Positions 17,048-24,331 of a stretch of DNA of 64,000 bases are shown in pieces; the stretch's first letter is position 1; the number at the start of each line of letters is the position of its first letter. The DNA comes from Nocardia sp. NRRL S-836 (GTDB taxonomy: Bacteria > Actinomycetota > Actinomycetes > Mycobacteriales > Pseudonocardiaceae). Made by a program: the position numbers and the translations under genes. The notes beneath the pieces were generated by a model. That model was not told the origin of the DNA and did no database searches. It saw nothing but the letters and a program-made list of their open reading frames with translations. Location of the stretch: positions 1 to 64,000 of the forward strand of contig NZ_LGDY01000094.1 of the NCBI RefSeq assembly GCF_001279525.1. Direction: 5' to 3'.

Positions 17048-17470
17048 CTACGCAGCGACGACGGCCTTGGGCGGCTCGCCGATCTTGCTGGTGAGGCGGT
17101 GGCTGAGCATCGGCTGCAGGCGCAGGTCGGACAGGTCGTCCGACAGCGTGGTCGGGAGCACCCGGCCACCCTCCAGCTTGCCGCGCTCCGCACGACCGTT
17201 GGGAACGGTGTCCGGCACCGTGTCCGGCGTCTGCTGGACGGCGCCGATGTCGGAGGCGACGTGGTGCAGCAGCTCGGACAGCGGCAGGTCCAATGCTTCA
17301 CAGATGGCCGCGAGGAGCTCGCTGGACGCCTCTTTGCGGCCGCGCTCCACCTCGGACAGGTACCCCAGGCTCACGCGGGCGGTCCGAGAGACCTCGCGCA
17401 GCGTGCGGCGTTGGTTGGTGCGGGCATGGCGAAGTCGATCACCGATCGCCTCGCGTAGCAGCACGGTCAT
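17048..17470 (-). CDS. clgR: ClgR-type XRE transcriptional activator of Clp protease / stress genes
   Basis: A 140-aa regulator with an N-terminal Xre helix-turn-helix of the ClgR type: [20 protein letters not shown] and [20 protein letters not shown] (residues about 13-55). The remainder is a variable tail. In corynebacteria, streptomycetes and mycobacteria ClgR activates clpP/clpC and itself, and is degraded by ClpP; here the C-terminus ends hydrophobic (PPKAVVAA), like ClpP degrons ending Ala-Ala. ATG 17470 is supported by GGAAGGAGG 8 nt upstream. The neighbours cinA-pgsA upstream and pspA downstream match the mycobacterial locus. A ClgR-box-like sequence lies upstream (17549-17559). Confidence 0.9.
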   Translation of the reverse strand: MTVLLREAIGDRLRHARTNQRRTLREVSRTARVSLGYLSEVERGRKEASSELLAAICEALDLPLSELLHHVASDIGAVQQTPDTVPDTVPNGRAERGKLEGGRVLPTTLSDDLSDLRLQPMLSHRLTSKIGEPPKAVVAA

Positions 17471-17495
17471 CGCGCGCCTCCTTCCGGCCGGCCGT

Positions 17496-17504
17496 GTCCC
17501 TACG
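17496..17504 (-). promoter_or_regulatory. CGTAGGGAC motif upstream of clgR
   Basis: The minus strand reads CGTAGGGAC (17504-17496), identical to the element before two sigma-factor genes in this window (6219-6211, 8828-8820). Here it is 26 nt from the start codon with a Shine-Dalgarno between. It may be a -10 of the same alternative sigma. Confidence 0.35.
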
Positions 17505-17548
17505 TTACCGATCGACACCGACAACGGGCAGTGACTTCCGAACACGTC

Positions 17549-17559
17549 CGCCAAGGGCG
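17549..17559. promoter_or_regulatory. Candidate ClgR box
   Basis: CGCCAAGGGCG has the CGC-N5-GCG core of published ClgR operators and lies in the cinA-clgR gap, 79 bp upstream of the clgR start. Positive autoregulation is known for ClgR. One central base departs from the corynebacterial consensus. Confidence 0.4.
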
Positions 17560-17572
17560 AACGAACGGTTGG

Positions 17573-18052
17573 TCATCGTTTGTTCCCGTCATCCGTGCCC
17601 AGCAGGTGGTCCGACAGCAGGACCAGGGCTTTCTCCACGGCGGTGGAACGGACCGCTTTCCGGTCGCCACTCACAGTGATTGTCCGCACTGTGGACACTC
17701 CAGGCCCGCTCAAGCCGATGTGGACCGTTCCTGGAGCGACTCCGTCCTGTGGATCAGGTCCGGCGACGCCGGTGAGCCCGATCCCCCAGTCCGCTTTGCA
17801 CCGTTTCCGGGCACCTTCGGCCAGTTGTGCGGCCACGTCGGGGTGCACGGCCCCGTGCTCGTCGAGCAACTGCTGGTCCACGCCCGCGAGCTCGTGCTTG
17901 AGCTCGGTGGCGTAGACGATCAACCCACCGCGGACCACGGCACTCGCCCCCGGTGTGTCGACGATCGTCGCGCACAGCAGACCCGCGGTCAGCGACTCGG
18001 CCGTGGCAACGGTCTCGTTCCTTGCCTTCAGCAGCTCGACCACGTTCGTCAT
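17573..18052 (-). CDS. cinA: CinA C-terminal domain protein (nicotinamide-nucleotide amidase)
   Basis: A 159-aa stand-alone CinA C-terminal (PncC-type) domain, which deamidates nicotinamide mononucleotide to the acid form, salvaging pyridine nucleotides. Conserved parts are TAESLTAGLLCATIVDTPGA near residue 18 and VVRGGLIVYATELK; GIGLTGVAGPDPQDGVAPG is the family's signature loop. The N-terminal molybdopterin-binding half of long CinA proteins is absent, as usual in actinobacteria. ATG 18052 overlaps the pgsA stop as ATGA, so rimO-pgsA-cinA form one coupled unit. The next gene, clgR, starts 102 bp further with its own regulatory elements. Confidence 0.9.
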   Translation of the reverse strand: MTNVVELLKARNETVATAESLTAGLLCATIVDTPGASAVVRGGLIVYATELKHELAGVDQQLLDEHGAVHPDVAAQLAEGARKRCKADWGIGLTGVAGPDPQDGVAPGTVHIGLSGPGVSTVRTITVSGDRKAVRSTAVEKALVLLSDHLLGTDDGNKR

Positions 18053-18627
18053 GCGACGGCCCGACCTGCCCTTGCCTTCAACTTGAACGCCCGGATGACG
18101 TAATCGATTCCCGTCACCACGGTCAGGACCAGTGCGACGGCCATGATCATCCACGCGATGAGCTCCAGCACGTCGTTCTGCGGGAGCACGAACAGCCCGA
18201 TGGCGATGACCTGCGCCAGCGTCTTGGCCTTGCCGCCGCGGCTGGCCGGGATGACGCCGTAGCGGATCACCCAGAACCGCAGCAGCGTCACACCCACCTC
18301 GCGCACCGCGATGGTGATCGTGATCCACCACGGCAGCACGTCGAGCATGCTCAGGCCGACCAGCGCCGACCCGGTGAGCGCCTTGTCCGCGATCGGGTCG
18401 GCGATCTTGCCGAAGTCGGTGATCAGGCCGTGCTTGCGCGCGAGCGTGCCGTCGATGTGGTCGGTGAAGCTCGCGACGGCGAAGATGCCGAACGCGATCA
18501 GCCGCCACGTCGTGTCGAAGCCGCCCGCTTCGAACAGGGAGAACAGGAAGACCGGGACGAGTGCCAGCCGCGCCATCGTCAGGATGTTGGCGACGTTGAG
18601 CAGCGGGACCTTCCTGGCCTCGGTCAT
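18049..18627 (-). CDS. pgsA: CDP-alcohol phosphatidyltransferase (phosphatidylglycerophosphate synthase)
   Basis: A 192-aa integral membrane enzyme that transfers a phosphatidyl group from CDP-diacylglycerol, most likely to glycerol-3-phosphate in the phosphatidylglycerol/cardiolipin route. The full family motif D-x2-D-G-x2-A-R-x8-G-x3-D-x3-D is present as [18 protein letters not shown], then KIADPIAD, near residues 57-82. About five membrane helices are visible. It is coupled on both sides: ATG 18627 overlaps the rimO stop (ATGA), and its own stop overlaps the cinA start. The position beside clgR/cinA corresponds to the mycobacterial pgsA3 locus. Substrate choice among glycerophosphate and inositol phosphate cannot be settled from motif alone. 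Confidence 0.93.
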   Translation of the reverse strand: MTEARKVPLLNVANILTMARLALVPVFLFSLFEAGGFDTTWRLIAFGIFAVASFTDHIDGTLARKHGLITDFGKIADPIADKALTGSALVGLSMLDVLPWWITITIAVREVGVTLLRFWVIRYGVIPASRGGKAKTLAQVIAIGLFVLPQNDVLELIAWMIMAVALVLTVVTGIDYVIRAFKLKARAGRAVA

Positions 18628-20036
18628 GTCGCGATGACCTCGATCGGCTCGACCACGAGGTCGACGCCCTCGGAGTCGACGACGCGGCAGCGGACCAGGT
18701 CACCGCGCTGGAGACCCTCGGCGTCGAGCACGATGCACTCGCCGTCGACCTCGGGCGCCTGGTGCTCGGCGCGCCCCACGCAGTCGCTCTCGTCGTCCTC
18801 CTCGTGCTCGACCAGCACGACGACCTCGGTGCCGACCCGGTCCTCCGCGCGCTGGCTGGTGAGCTCCTCGACGAGGTTGCCGATCCGGGTGACCCGCTCG
18901 GCGATGGTGTCGGCGTCGAGCTTGCCGCCGAGGTTCTCCGCCTCGGTGCCGTCCTCGTCGGAGTAGCCGAAGATGCCGACCGCGTCCAGGCGCGCCTCGG
19001 TGAGGAAGCGCTCCAGCTCCCGCAGGTCGTCCTCGGTCTCACCGGGGAAGCCCACGATGAAGTTGCTGCGGATGCCCGCCTCGGGCGCGTGCTCGCGGAT
19101 CTGCCACACGAGCTTGAGGAAGCTGTCGGTGTCGCCGAAGCGCCGCATCCGCCGCAGCACGTTCTCGCTGGAGTGCTGGAAGGACATGTCGAAGTAGTTC
19201 GCGACCTTGTCCGTCTTCGCGATGGCGGCCACGAGGCTCGGCTTGGTCTCGGCGGGCTGCAGGTAGCTCACCCGCACCCGCTCGACGCCGGGGATGGACG
19301 CGAGGCGCGGGAGGAGCTGTTCGAGGGCCCCCTGCTCACGCGGCAGGTCCTTGCCGTAGCTCGTCGAGTTCTCGCTGACGAGGAACAGCTCCTTCACGCC
19401 GTTCTCGGCCAGCCACATCGCCTCGGCCACGACCTCGTCCGGGTGCCGCGACACGAACGCGCCGCGGAAGCTCGGGATGGCGCAGAACGAGCACCGCCGG
19501 TCACAGCCGGACGCGATCTTCAGCGGCGCGACGGGCGCGTCGTCGAGCCGGCGCCGCTGGACCTTCGTCGGCCCCCAGCCGTGCCCGGGAACCTGCACGT
19601 CCCTGGTGGCCTCCTGCCGCTTGACCGGCGTGATCGGCAGCAACGTCCGCCGGTCCACCGGCACGTGCGACTCGACCTGCTTGCCGTGCAGCACGTCGTT
19701 GAGCCGCTCGGCCAGGTCGTTGTACTGGTCGAACCCCAGGACCGCCGCGGCCTCGGGAAGGCTGTCGGCGAGCTCCTTGCCGTACCGCTCGGCCATGCAC
19801 CCGACCGCGACGACCTTCGCCCCGGTGTCGGACGCGGCGAGCAACGTGTCGACCGAGTCCTTCTTGGCCTGCTCGACGAACCCGCACGTGTTGACGACGA
19901 CGACGTCGGCGCCCTCGTCCACCAGCTCCCAGCCGCCCTCGCCGAGCCGTCCGGCGAGCTCTTCGGAGTCGACCTCGTTGCGGGCACAGCCCAGGGTCAG
20001 CAGCGACACGCGTCGCGGAGTGGTGGGAGAAGACAC
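18624..20036 (-). CDS. rimO: Ribosomal protein S12 methylthiotransferase
   Basis: A 470-aa radical-SAM enzyme that methylthiolates an aspartate of ribosomal protein S12. Three parts are visible. First, an N-terminal MTTase domain with cysteines for the auxiliary cluster ([47 protein letters not shown]). Second, the radical-SAM triad [15 protein letters not shown] near residue 180. Third, a C-terminal TRAM domain ([18 protein letters not shown]). The start is GTG 20036: TACCCT (20049-20044) lies 7 nt before it, pointing to a leaderless mRNA, and residues encoded further upstream are unlike the family. It leads the rimO-pgsA-cinA operon with ATGA overlaps. Confidence 0.95.
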   Translation of the reverse strand: MSSPTTPRRVSLLTLGCARNEVDSEELAGRLGEGGWELVDEGADVVVVNTCGFVEQAKKDSVDTLLAASDTGAKVVAVGCMAERYGKELADSLPEAAAVLGFDQYNDLAERLNDVLHGKQVESHVPVDRRTLLPITPVKRQEATRDVQVPGHGWGPTKVQRRRLDDAPVAPLKIASGCDRRCSFCAIPSFRGAFVSRHPDEVVAEAMWLAENGVKELFLVSENSTSYGKDLPREQGALEQLLPRLASIPGVERVRVSYLQPAETKPSLVAAIAKTDKVANYFDMSFQHSSENVLRRMRRFGDTDSFLKLVWQIREHAPEAGIRSNFIVGFPGETEDDLRELERFLTEARLDAVGIFGYSDEDGTEAENLGGKLDADTIAERVTRIGNLVEELTSQRAEDRVGTEVVVLVEHEEDDESDCVGRAEHQAPEVDGECIVLDAEGLQRGDLVRCRVVDSEGVDLVVEPIEVIAT

Positions 20037-20167
20037 GGCGCTCAGGGTAACCGCCCCGGGTGCCTGCGCTGGAATCGCGCTGCCGGGAGGCCAGGCCACG
20101 CCCCCGCGTGTCACGTATCCACAATTTGTCCACTTCTCGCTGCTTCCCCGCGTGCACTCTGCCGCAC

Positions 20168-20485
20168 GTGCTCGTCGAGGCGTTGAGGTCGGGGTACGCG
20201 GTACCCGCGCTGCTGCTGACGTTCGCGCTGGTCACCCGGCGTGTGTGGGTGGGGCTCGCGCAGACGCTCCGCGACTGGGTGCGGTCCGCGCCCGCCCGCC
20301 GCCGTGCCGGCCTGGAGGAGAAAGTGGTCGAGCACGCGCTCGCCACCCGGTCCAAGGACCAGCGCGAGCACTACGTGGAGATGCTCCGCCTGCTGCTCGA
20401 CGCCTCCGGCCGCTCCCTGCCCGACCCGCCGCCCCCGGATCCCGCACCGGACGAGAACCCCGGCGAGGGCGCGGCCCATACTTGA
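20168..20485 (+). CDS. Small single-helix membrane protein, unknown
   Basis: A 105-aa protein I do not recognise. It has one N-terminal membrane helix (residues about 8-28, [20 protein letters not shown]), a basic amphipathic stretch ([20 protein letters not shown]), a [16 protein letters not shown] helix and a proline-rich acidic tail ([17 protein letters not shown]). GTG 20168 is the first start that excludes unlikely upstream residues. It ends 5 bp before the ArgA-like gene, so the two are probably co-transcribed. The orientation would be N-out or N-in depending on the flanking charges; the positive side after the helix suggests the C-terminus is cytoplasmic. Confidence 0.6.
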   Translation: MLVEALRSGYAVPALLLTFALVTRRVWVGLAQTLRDWVRSAPARRRAGLEEKVVEHALATRSKDQREHYVEMLRLLLDASGRSLPDPPPPDPAPDENPGEGAAHT

Positions 20486-20490
20486 CGATC

Positions 20491-20991
20491 GTGACCAGTG
20501 GGGTAGTCGTGCGGCGCGCCCGCACCAGCGACGTGCGCGCCATGAAGGCGTTGATCGACGGGTACGCGGGCAAGGTCCTGCTCACCAAACCCCTGGTCAC
20601 GCTGTACGAGGCGGTCCAGGAGTTCTGGGTGGCCGAAGAGGACGGCGAGCTGCTCGGCTGCGGTGCCCTGCACGTGATGTGGGAGGACCTGGCCGAGATC
20701 CGTTCCGTCGCCGTTTCCCCCATGGCGCTGGGCAGGGGCGTGGGCCACCGGATCGTGGCGCAGCTCATCGCGACCGCGCGGGAGCTGCAGCTGGCCCGGA
20801 TCTTCGTGCTCACGTTCGAGACGCGGTTCTTCGGCAAGCACGGTTTCGTGGAGATCGAGGGCACCCCGGTGAGCCCCGAGGTCTACGAGGAGATCATGCG
20901 GTCGGTGGACGAGGGTGTCGCCGAGTTTCTCGACCTCAGCTACGTGAAGCCGAACACGCTGGGCAACAGCCGGATGCTCCTGGAGCTGTAA
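20491..20991 (+). CDS. argA: N-acetylglutamate synthase-like GNAT acetyltransferase
   Basis: A 166-aa GNAT enzyme resembling the short actinobacterial amino-acid N-acetyltransferase (Rv2747-type) that makes N-acetylglutamate at the start of arginine synthesis. Features are VRRARTSDVRAMKALIDGYA, FWVAEEDGELLGCGALHVMW, the acetyl-CoA pyrophosphate loop around VSPMALGRGVGHRIVAQLI (residues about 75-93), and FVLTFETRFFGKHGFVEIEG. It has no amino-acid-kinase domain, as expected for this type. Between rimO/pgsA/clgR on one side and ftsK on the other it has the same setting as in mycobacteria. Its stop codon borders a perfect inverted repeat, and ftsK is displaced by a 6-kb insertion. Confidence 0.88.
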   Translation: MTSGVVVRRARTSDVRAMKALIDGYAGKVLLTKPLVTLYEAVQEFWVAEEDGELLGCGALHVMWEDLAEIRSVAVSPMALGRGVGHRIVAQLIATARELQLARIFVLTFETRFFGKHGFVEIEGTPVSPEVYEEIMRSVDEGVAEFLDLSYVKPNTLGNSRMLLEL

Positions 20992-21016
20992 CTCTTCGAG
21001 TGAATACTCGAAGAGT
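20991..21016. promoter_or_regulatory. 11-bp perfect inverted repeat, operator or terminator, before the TOMM operon
   Basis: Arms ACTCTTCGAGT (20991-21001) and ACTCGAAGAGT (21006-21016), spacer GAAT. It starts on the last base of the argA stop codon and ends 1 bp before a -35-like TTGACT. It may be the operator of the MerR-type regulator encoded next, a terminator for argA, or both. Confidence 0.6.
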
Positions 21017-21017
21017 C

Positions 21018-21047
21018 TTGACTCGCAGAACGGCGCGGGGCCAGGAT
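21018..21047 (+). promoter_or_regulatory. Promoter of the TOMM operon (leaderless)
   Basis: TTGACT (21018-21023), 18-bp spacer, CAGGAT (21042-21047). The predicted start of transcription, about 7 nt downstream, coincides with GTG 21055, so the mRNA would lack a leader. Confidence 0.55.
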
Positions 21048-21054
21048 CGCAGCT

Positions 21055-21906
21055 GTGCCCGAATCGCTCACCATCGACGAGCTCGCTGCCCGTGTCGCGC
21101 TCCCCAGCAGCACCATTCGCATGTACCAGACGAAGGGTGTGCTGCACGCGCCGAGACGGCAGGGGCGCGTGGCGTACTACGACGCCTCGCACGTCGAGCG
21201 GCTGACGCTGGTGCAGCGGTTGCAGCAGCGGGGGTTCTCGCTGCCCGCGATCGCTGAGCTGATCACCGCGCGCGAGAAGGGCGAAAGCGTCGCGACGGTC
21301 CTCGGCATGGGTGAAACCGAAGGGCCGGACGACTGGGTGCGGATCAAGGTGCGCGACATCAAGCACCTCGTGCCCATGGGTGAGGTCCAGCCGCGTCTCC
21401 TCCTCCGGGCAATGCGGCTGGGTCTCGTCCGCTGGAAGTACGGCTGGCCGCACGCGCGCCGGTGGGCGCTGGAGGCGGGCGGCAGGCTGGCGGGGCTGCG
21501 GGTGCCCAGCGACGACGTCATGGACAGCTTCACCAGGCTCCGCACGGCCACGGACGCGATCGCCGCGGACTTCGTGCGGTTGTTCGAGCAGCAGTTCTGG
21601 CCGGAGCTCGCGCGCAAGGCCGGTGACGACAACCAGCTGGAGAACGTGCGGGCGCTGCTGGTCGAGCTGACGTTCACGGCGGAGACGGCCGTGGTCGGCA
21701 CGCTCAGGGAGTCCATCCGCGACGCGGCGGAGGAGTTCGCGTCGCGGCACGGGCTGCTGCCCAGCGACGACTTCCAGCCCGCGTGGGCCGAGCAGCCGTT
21801 GCCGCCGATAGCCGAGAACATCGTCGACCCGGCCGGTGACCTGCCGAGCGAGCAGGAGATCGAGAACTTCCTGCTGAGGGGGGACGAGGATGAACCTGGT
21901 CGCTGA
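21055..21906 (+). CDS. MerR-family regulator heading the TOMM operon
   Basis: A 283-aa regulator. The MerR winged helix is at residues 4-70 (LTIDELAARVALPSSTIRMY, then a wing with RQGRVAYYDASHVERL, then LQQRGFSLPAIAELI). Instead of a short dimer helix it has a 200-residue C-terminal domain of unknown ligand, mostly alpha-helical and ending acidic (LPSEQEIENFLLRGDEDEPG). The same overall build is seen in MerR-like proteins of actinobacterial secondary metabolism. GTG 21055 is preceded by a promoter set for a leaderless mRNA and by a perfect palindrome, so autoregulation is plausible. The last 17 bp overlap the leader-binding gene, showing that regulator and biosynthetic genes share one transcript. 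Confidence 0.85.
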   Translation: MPESLTIDELAARVALPSSTIRMYQTKGVLHAPRRQGRVAYYDASHVERLTLVQRLQQRGFSLPAIAELITAREKGESVATVLGMGETEGPDDWVRIKVRDIKHLVPMGEVQPRLLLRAMRLGLVRWKYGWPHARRWALEAGGRLAGLRVPSDDVMDSFTRLRTATDAIAADFVRLFEQQFWPELARKAGDDNQLENVRALLVELTFTAETAVVGTLRESIRDAAEEFASRHGLLPSDDFQPAWAEQPLPPIAENIVDPAGDLPSEQEIENFLLRGDEDEPGR

Positions 21907-22678
21907 TCCCGCGTGGCACGCGCAGGTGAGGGACGAAGGACTCGTCGTGTACGCCGGGGCCGACCTCGCGTACCTGATTCCCGACCTGCCCAGGGCTACG
22001 GCCGTGGCGCTGGCCGGACTGTTCGAGCCGGTGCTGAGGGGTCTGGCTCGGACGGTCGACGAGAACCGGTTGGGGGAACCGGTTCGCCGGCACCTGGCCC
22101 AGCTGAGGAACCTGGGCGCTCTCCGCCCGGCCGGGTTGCCCGCCGACCCCGCGACGCCGGTGAGGACCGGCACGCGGATCGTCGGCGCGGCACCCGCCGG
22201 GCTGGTGGAGCAGTTGCCGCACGACGACGAGCCGGAGCTGCTGCTCGTCGTGCGGACCACGGGCACGTTGCTCGACCTGGTGGAGGTGGCGCGTGAGACG
22301 CGGGTCCCGCACCTGCTGCTCGACCTCGCCTACCACCACACCGTCGCGCTCGGGCCGTTCGTGGTACCCGGCACCGGTGCGTGCCTGGCGTGCCTCGCGG
22401 TGCGGACGGGGCGGCGGTGGGGCGATCCACCGCCGCCTCCCCAGCCGGGGGCACTGCGGTACGAGTTCCCGCTTTCGCTTGCGCGGCAGGCGATCGCGAA
22501 CATCCGCGGCGGCTCGCTGGCGCTGCTCGACGCGGTCGTGACGGTCGACCTCGACGAGTTCACGACGACCCGCGAGAGCGTGCTGCCCGCCGCCGGCTGC
22601 GAGATCTGCCCGGAGGTGGGGTCCGGGCGCGTCACTTTGCCTTGGGGGACACATGACCACAGCGGTTCGGTTACCTGA
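21890..22678 (+). CDS. TOMM leader-peptide-binding cyclodehydratase component (ThiF-like C protein)
   Basis: A 262-aa protein of the bacteriocin cyclodehydratase (SagC-like, E1/ThiF-related) type that binds the precursor leader and presents it to the YcaO enzyme. Two CxxC pairs expected to hold structural zinc are present: Cys165/Cys168 (GTGACLACL) and Cys237/Cys240 (AAGCEICPEV). The N-terminal 80 residues (about AQVRDEGLVVYAGADLAYLI) fit the winged-helix peptide clamp of this family. An ATP-binding E1 loop is not obvious, normal for C proteins that leave ATP chemistry to YcaO. ATG 21890 overlaps the MerR gene by 17 bp, and the stop lies 26 bp inside the precursor gene. Confidence 0.88.
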   Translation: MNLVADPAWHAQVRDEGLVVYAGADLAYLIPDLPRATAVALAGLFEPVLRGLARTVDENRLGEPVRRHLAQLRNLGALRPAGLPADPATPVRTGTRIVGAAPAGLVEQLPHDDEPELLLVVRTTGTLLDLVEVARETRVPHLLLDLAYHHTVALGPFVVPGTGACLACLAVRTGRRWGDPPPPPQPGALRYEFPLSLARQAIANIRGGSLALLDAVVTVDLDEFTTTRESVLPAAGCEICPEVGSGRVTLPWGTHDHSGSVT

Positions 22679-23177
22679 CCAGTTCTCACCCGGAGCGGCC
22701 GCGACCACCGCGGCGACGCCCACGTGTTGCTGTTGTTGTTGCTGTTGCGCGGTTTCCTCGGTCGGTGCGGCGGTCCAGATCCCCGAGGCCCTCCGCCGGG
22801 ACACCGAAGAGCTCGAACGGCCGCGCGGCGCGCTCGTCGCACCCGCTGCGATCTACCCGCTGCTGGTCGTGGCGCTGCCTTTCGTGACTATGGGCGAGAG
22901 CCTCGACCTGCACTGGGCGTGGTGGGTCGGCGGGTTCGGCGTGGCGCTGGCCTGGGCGGTCGCGTCCGGGTTCCTCGCGCGGTCGCCGAAGCCGTGGGCC
23001 AGTGCGGTGCGGCTGTTCGGCTGGGCGCTGCTGTGGTGCGCGGAGCCGTTCGTCGCGGTCCCGCTGCTGGGGGTGGTCGCCGCGGCCACGAACGTCGCGG
23101 TCGCCTCGATCCTCTACGTCGCCGGCGCGCTCGGCTTCGGCTACCACCTCCTCCGCCGTTATCGGAGGAAGGCGTGA
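22653..23177 (+). CDS. TOMM precursor: eight-cysteine SagA-like core fused to a multi-helix membrane domain
   Basis: A 174-aa open frame that looks like a streptolysin-type precursor joined to a membrane protein. Residues 1-24 form a leader with a hydrophobic/aromatic patch (RLPDQFSPGAAATT). Residues 25-32 are eight consecutive cysteines (TPTCCCCCCCCAVSS), the expected heterocyclisation sites, as in the SagA core. A short Ser/Val/Gly stretch and a charged amphipathic segment (PEALRRDTEELERPRG) follow. About four hydrophobic helices then run at roughly 62-80, 88-108, 119-141 and 143-163, ending RRYRRKA. There is no stop or strong internal start between the parts. GGGGGAC precedes ATG 22653. 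It overlaps the leader-binding gene by 26 bp and ends GTGA with the YcaO gene. A sequencing-caused fusion or a separately started membrane protein remain possible. Confidence 0.8.
   Translation: MTTAVRLPDQFSPGAAATTAATPTCCCCCCCCAVSSVGAAVQIPEALRRDTEELERPRGALVAPAAIYPLLVVALPFVTMGESLDLHWAWWVGGFGVALAWAVASGFLARSPKPWASAVRLFGWALLWCAEPFVAVPLLGVVAAATNVAVASILYVAGALGFGYHLLRRYRRKA
22725..22748 (+). repeat. In-frame TGY trinucleotide tract encoding Cys8
   Basis: Eight TGT/TGC codons in a row (five TGT, three TGC). TGT is rare in this GC-rich genome, so the mix is notable. Slippage here would add or remove whole cysteines without shifting the frame. Confidence 0.85.
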
Positions 23178-24328
23178 AGACGGTCGCCGAAGCGCTGGTC
23201 GAACGGGCTGTCGGCTGGCGGCAGGGCGTGGTGGCGCAGCTCCAACCCGTGCCGCACAGCCTGTCCGATGTGGACCTCAAGGGCTGGGCGGCGGTGCCGG
23301 AGCCGTTCGGCACCGGTGGCACGTCGGGCGGCACGGATCGCGTTGCGGCCGTTGCGGAAGCGTTGGAACGGCATGCGGCCGCGCGCGCACGGCTGGAGGT
23401 CGTGACCGACGGGCCGTGCTGGCCGTTGGAACACTTCAGCCTGCACACGGTCGAGCAACGTGTGCACGGGAACTACCGCTACCGCAAGGGATACGTCGAC
23501 ACGAAGTACACGCGGGCATGGACGTTGCCGGGCAACGAGCCCATCCGCGTGCCCGCCGGGCTGGTGGCGCTGGACGTGTCCTACGGGCTGCCCGCGACCT
23601 CCTCCGGTCTCGCGGCCGGGCCGTCGGCCACGAGCGCGTTGCTGCGGGCCACGCAGGAGCTGGTCGAACGGGACGCCTTCACGATCACCTGGCTGCATTC
23701 CCTGGCACCGCACCGGATCGCGGTGGAACTGCCGCACGGTGCGCAGGCCTTCGACCTCACGCCCGCCTACAGCCCGCACCCGGTGATCGCCGTGATGGGC
23801 TCGCTGCCGGTCGCCGGCCGGCCGCGCCCGACGCTCGGCCTGGCGTGCCGGGCGCGGACCGAGGACGCGTTGCGCAAGGCGTACGAGGAGTGGGTGCAGG
23901 GCACGGTGTTCATCGAGGTGTGGCTGGCGCGCAACGGTGCCGCGCCGGTCGAGGAGGCCACGGACTTCGACCGGCACGCCGCCTACTACGCCACCCGCCC
24001 CGCCGAGTGGCACGCGCTGCCGTGGTGGAACGGCGCCGTGACCGAGCCGCCCGCCGGCTCGGAAACCGTTGGTGCCGCGGCGGAACTGACCGAACTGGTG
24101 CACGCGCTCGACACCGCCGGTGTCCGGCTCGCCTACCGCGAGCTGACCACGCCGGAGCTGTCGGCCGTGGGACTGCACTGCGTCCGCGTGCTGTCCCCCG
24201 ACCTCGCGCCCCTGCACTCGGACCACCGCTGGCCGCACCTCGACGGCCGCACCCGTGACGTGGCCTGGCGCTACCCGCACGCTTCCCCCGGCGTGTTCCC
24301 GAATCCCGCACCGCATCCGCTGGGGTGA
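23174..24328 (+). CDS. YcaO cyclodehydratase (azoline-forming, SagD-like)
   Basis: A 384-aa YcaO enzyme that uses ATP to cyclise Cys/Ser/Thr of the precursor into azolines. ATP/Mg-binding helices are seen as GGTDRVAAVAEALERHAA (Glu62, Glu65, Arg66) and ALLRATQELVERDAF (Gln161, Glu162, Glu165, Arg166). The C-terminus is PNPAPHPLG: Pro378-x-Pro380-x-Pro382 is the PxPxP tail characteristic of azoline-forming YcaOs, which distinguishes it from YcaOs of other chemistry. GTG 23174 overlaps the precursor stop (GTGA); upstream in-frame codons belong to the precursor read in another frame. It acts with the separate leader-binding C protein. The SagB gene begins 3 bp after its stop. Confidence 0.92.
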   Translation: MKTVAEALVERAVGWRQGVVAQLQPVPHSLSDVDLKGWAAVPEPFGTGGTSGGTDRVAAVAEALERHAAARARLEVVTDGPCWPLEHFSLHTVEQRVHGNYRYRKGYVDTKYTRAWTLPGNEPIRVPAGLVALDVSYGLPATSSGLAAGPSATSALLRATQELVERDAFTITWLHSLAPHRIAVELPHGAQAFDLTPAYSPHPVIAVMGSLPVAGRPRPTLGLACRARTEDALRKAYEEWVQGTVFIEVWLARNGAAPVEEATDFDRHAAYYATRPAEWHALPWWNGAVTEPPAGSETVGAAAELTELVHALDTAGVRLAYRELTTPELSAVGLHCVRVLSPDLAPLHSDHRWPHLDGRTRDVAWRYPHASPGVFPNPAPHPLG

Positions 24329-24331
24329 GCC

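Noticed and set aside
22653..23177. Multi-helix ORF as an ordinary membrane protein with a chance Cys run
   Set aside because: The Cys8 run lies directly between leader-binding, YcaO and SagB genes and has a SagA-like leader, which makes chance unlikely.
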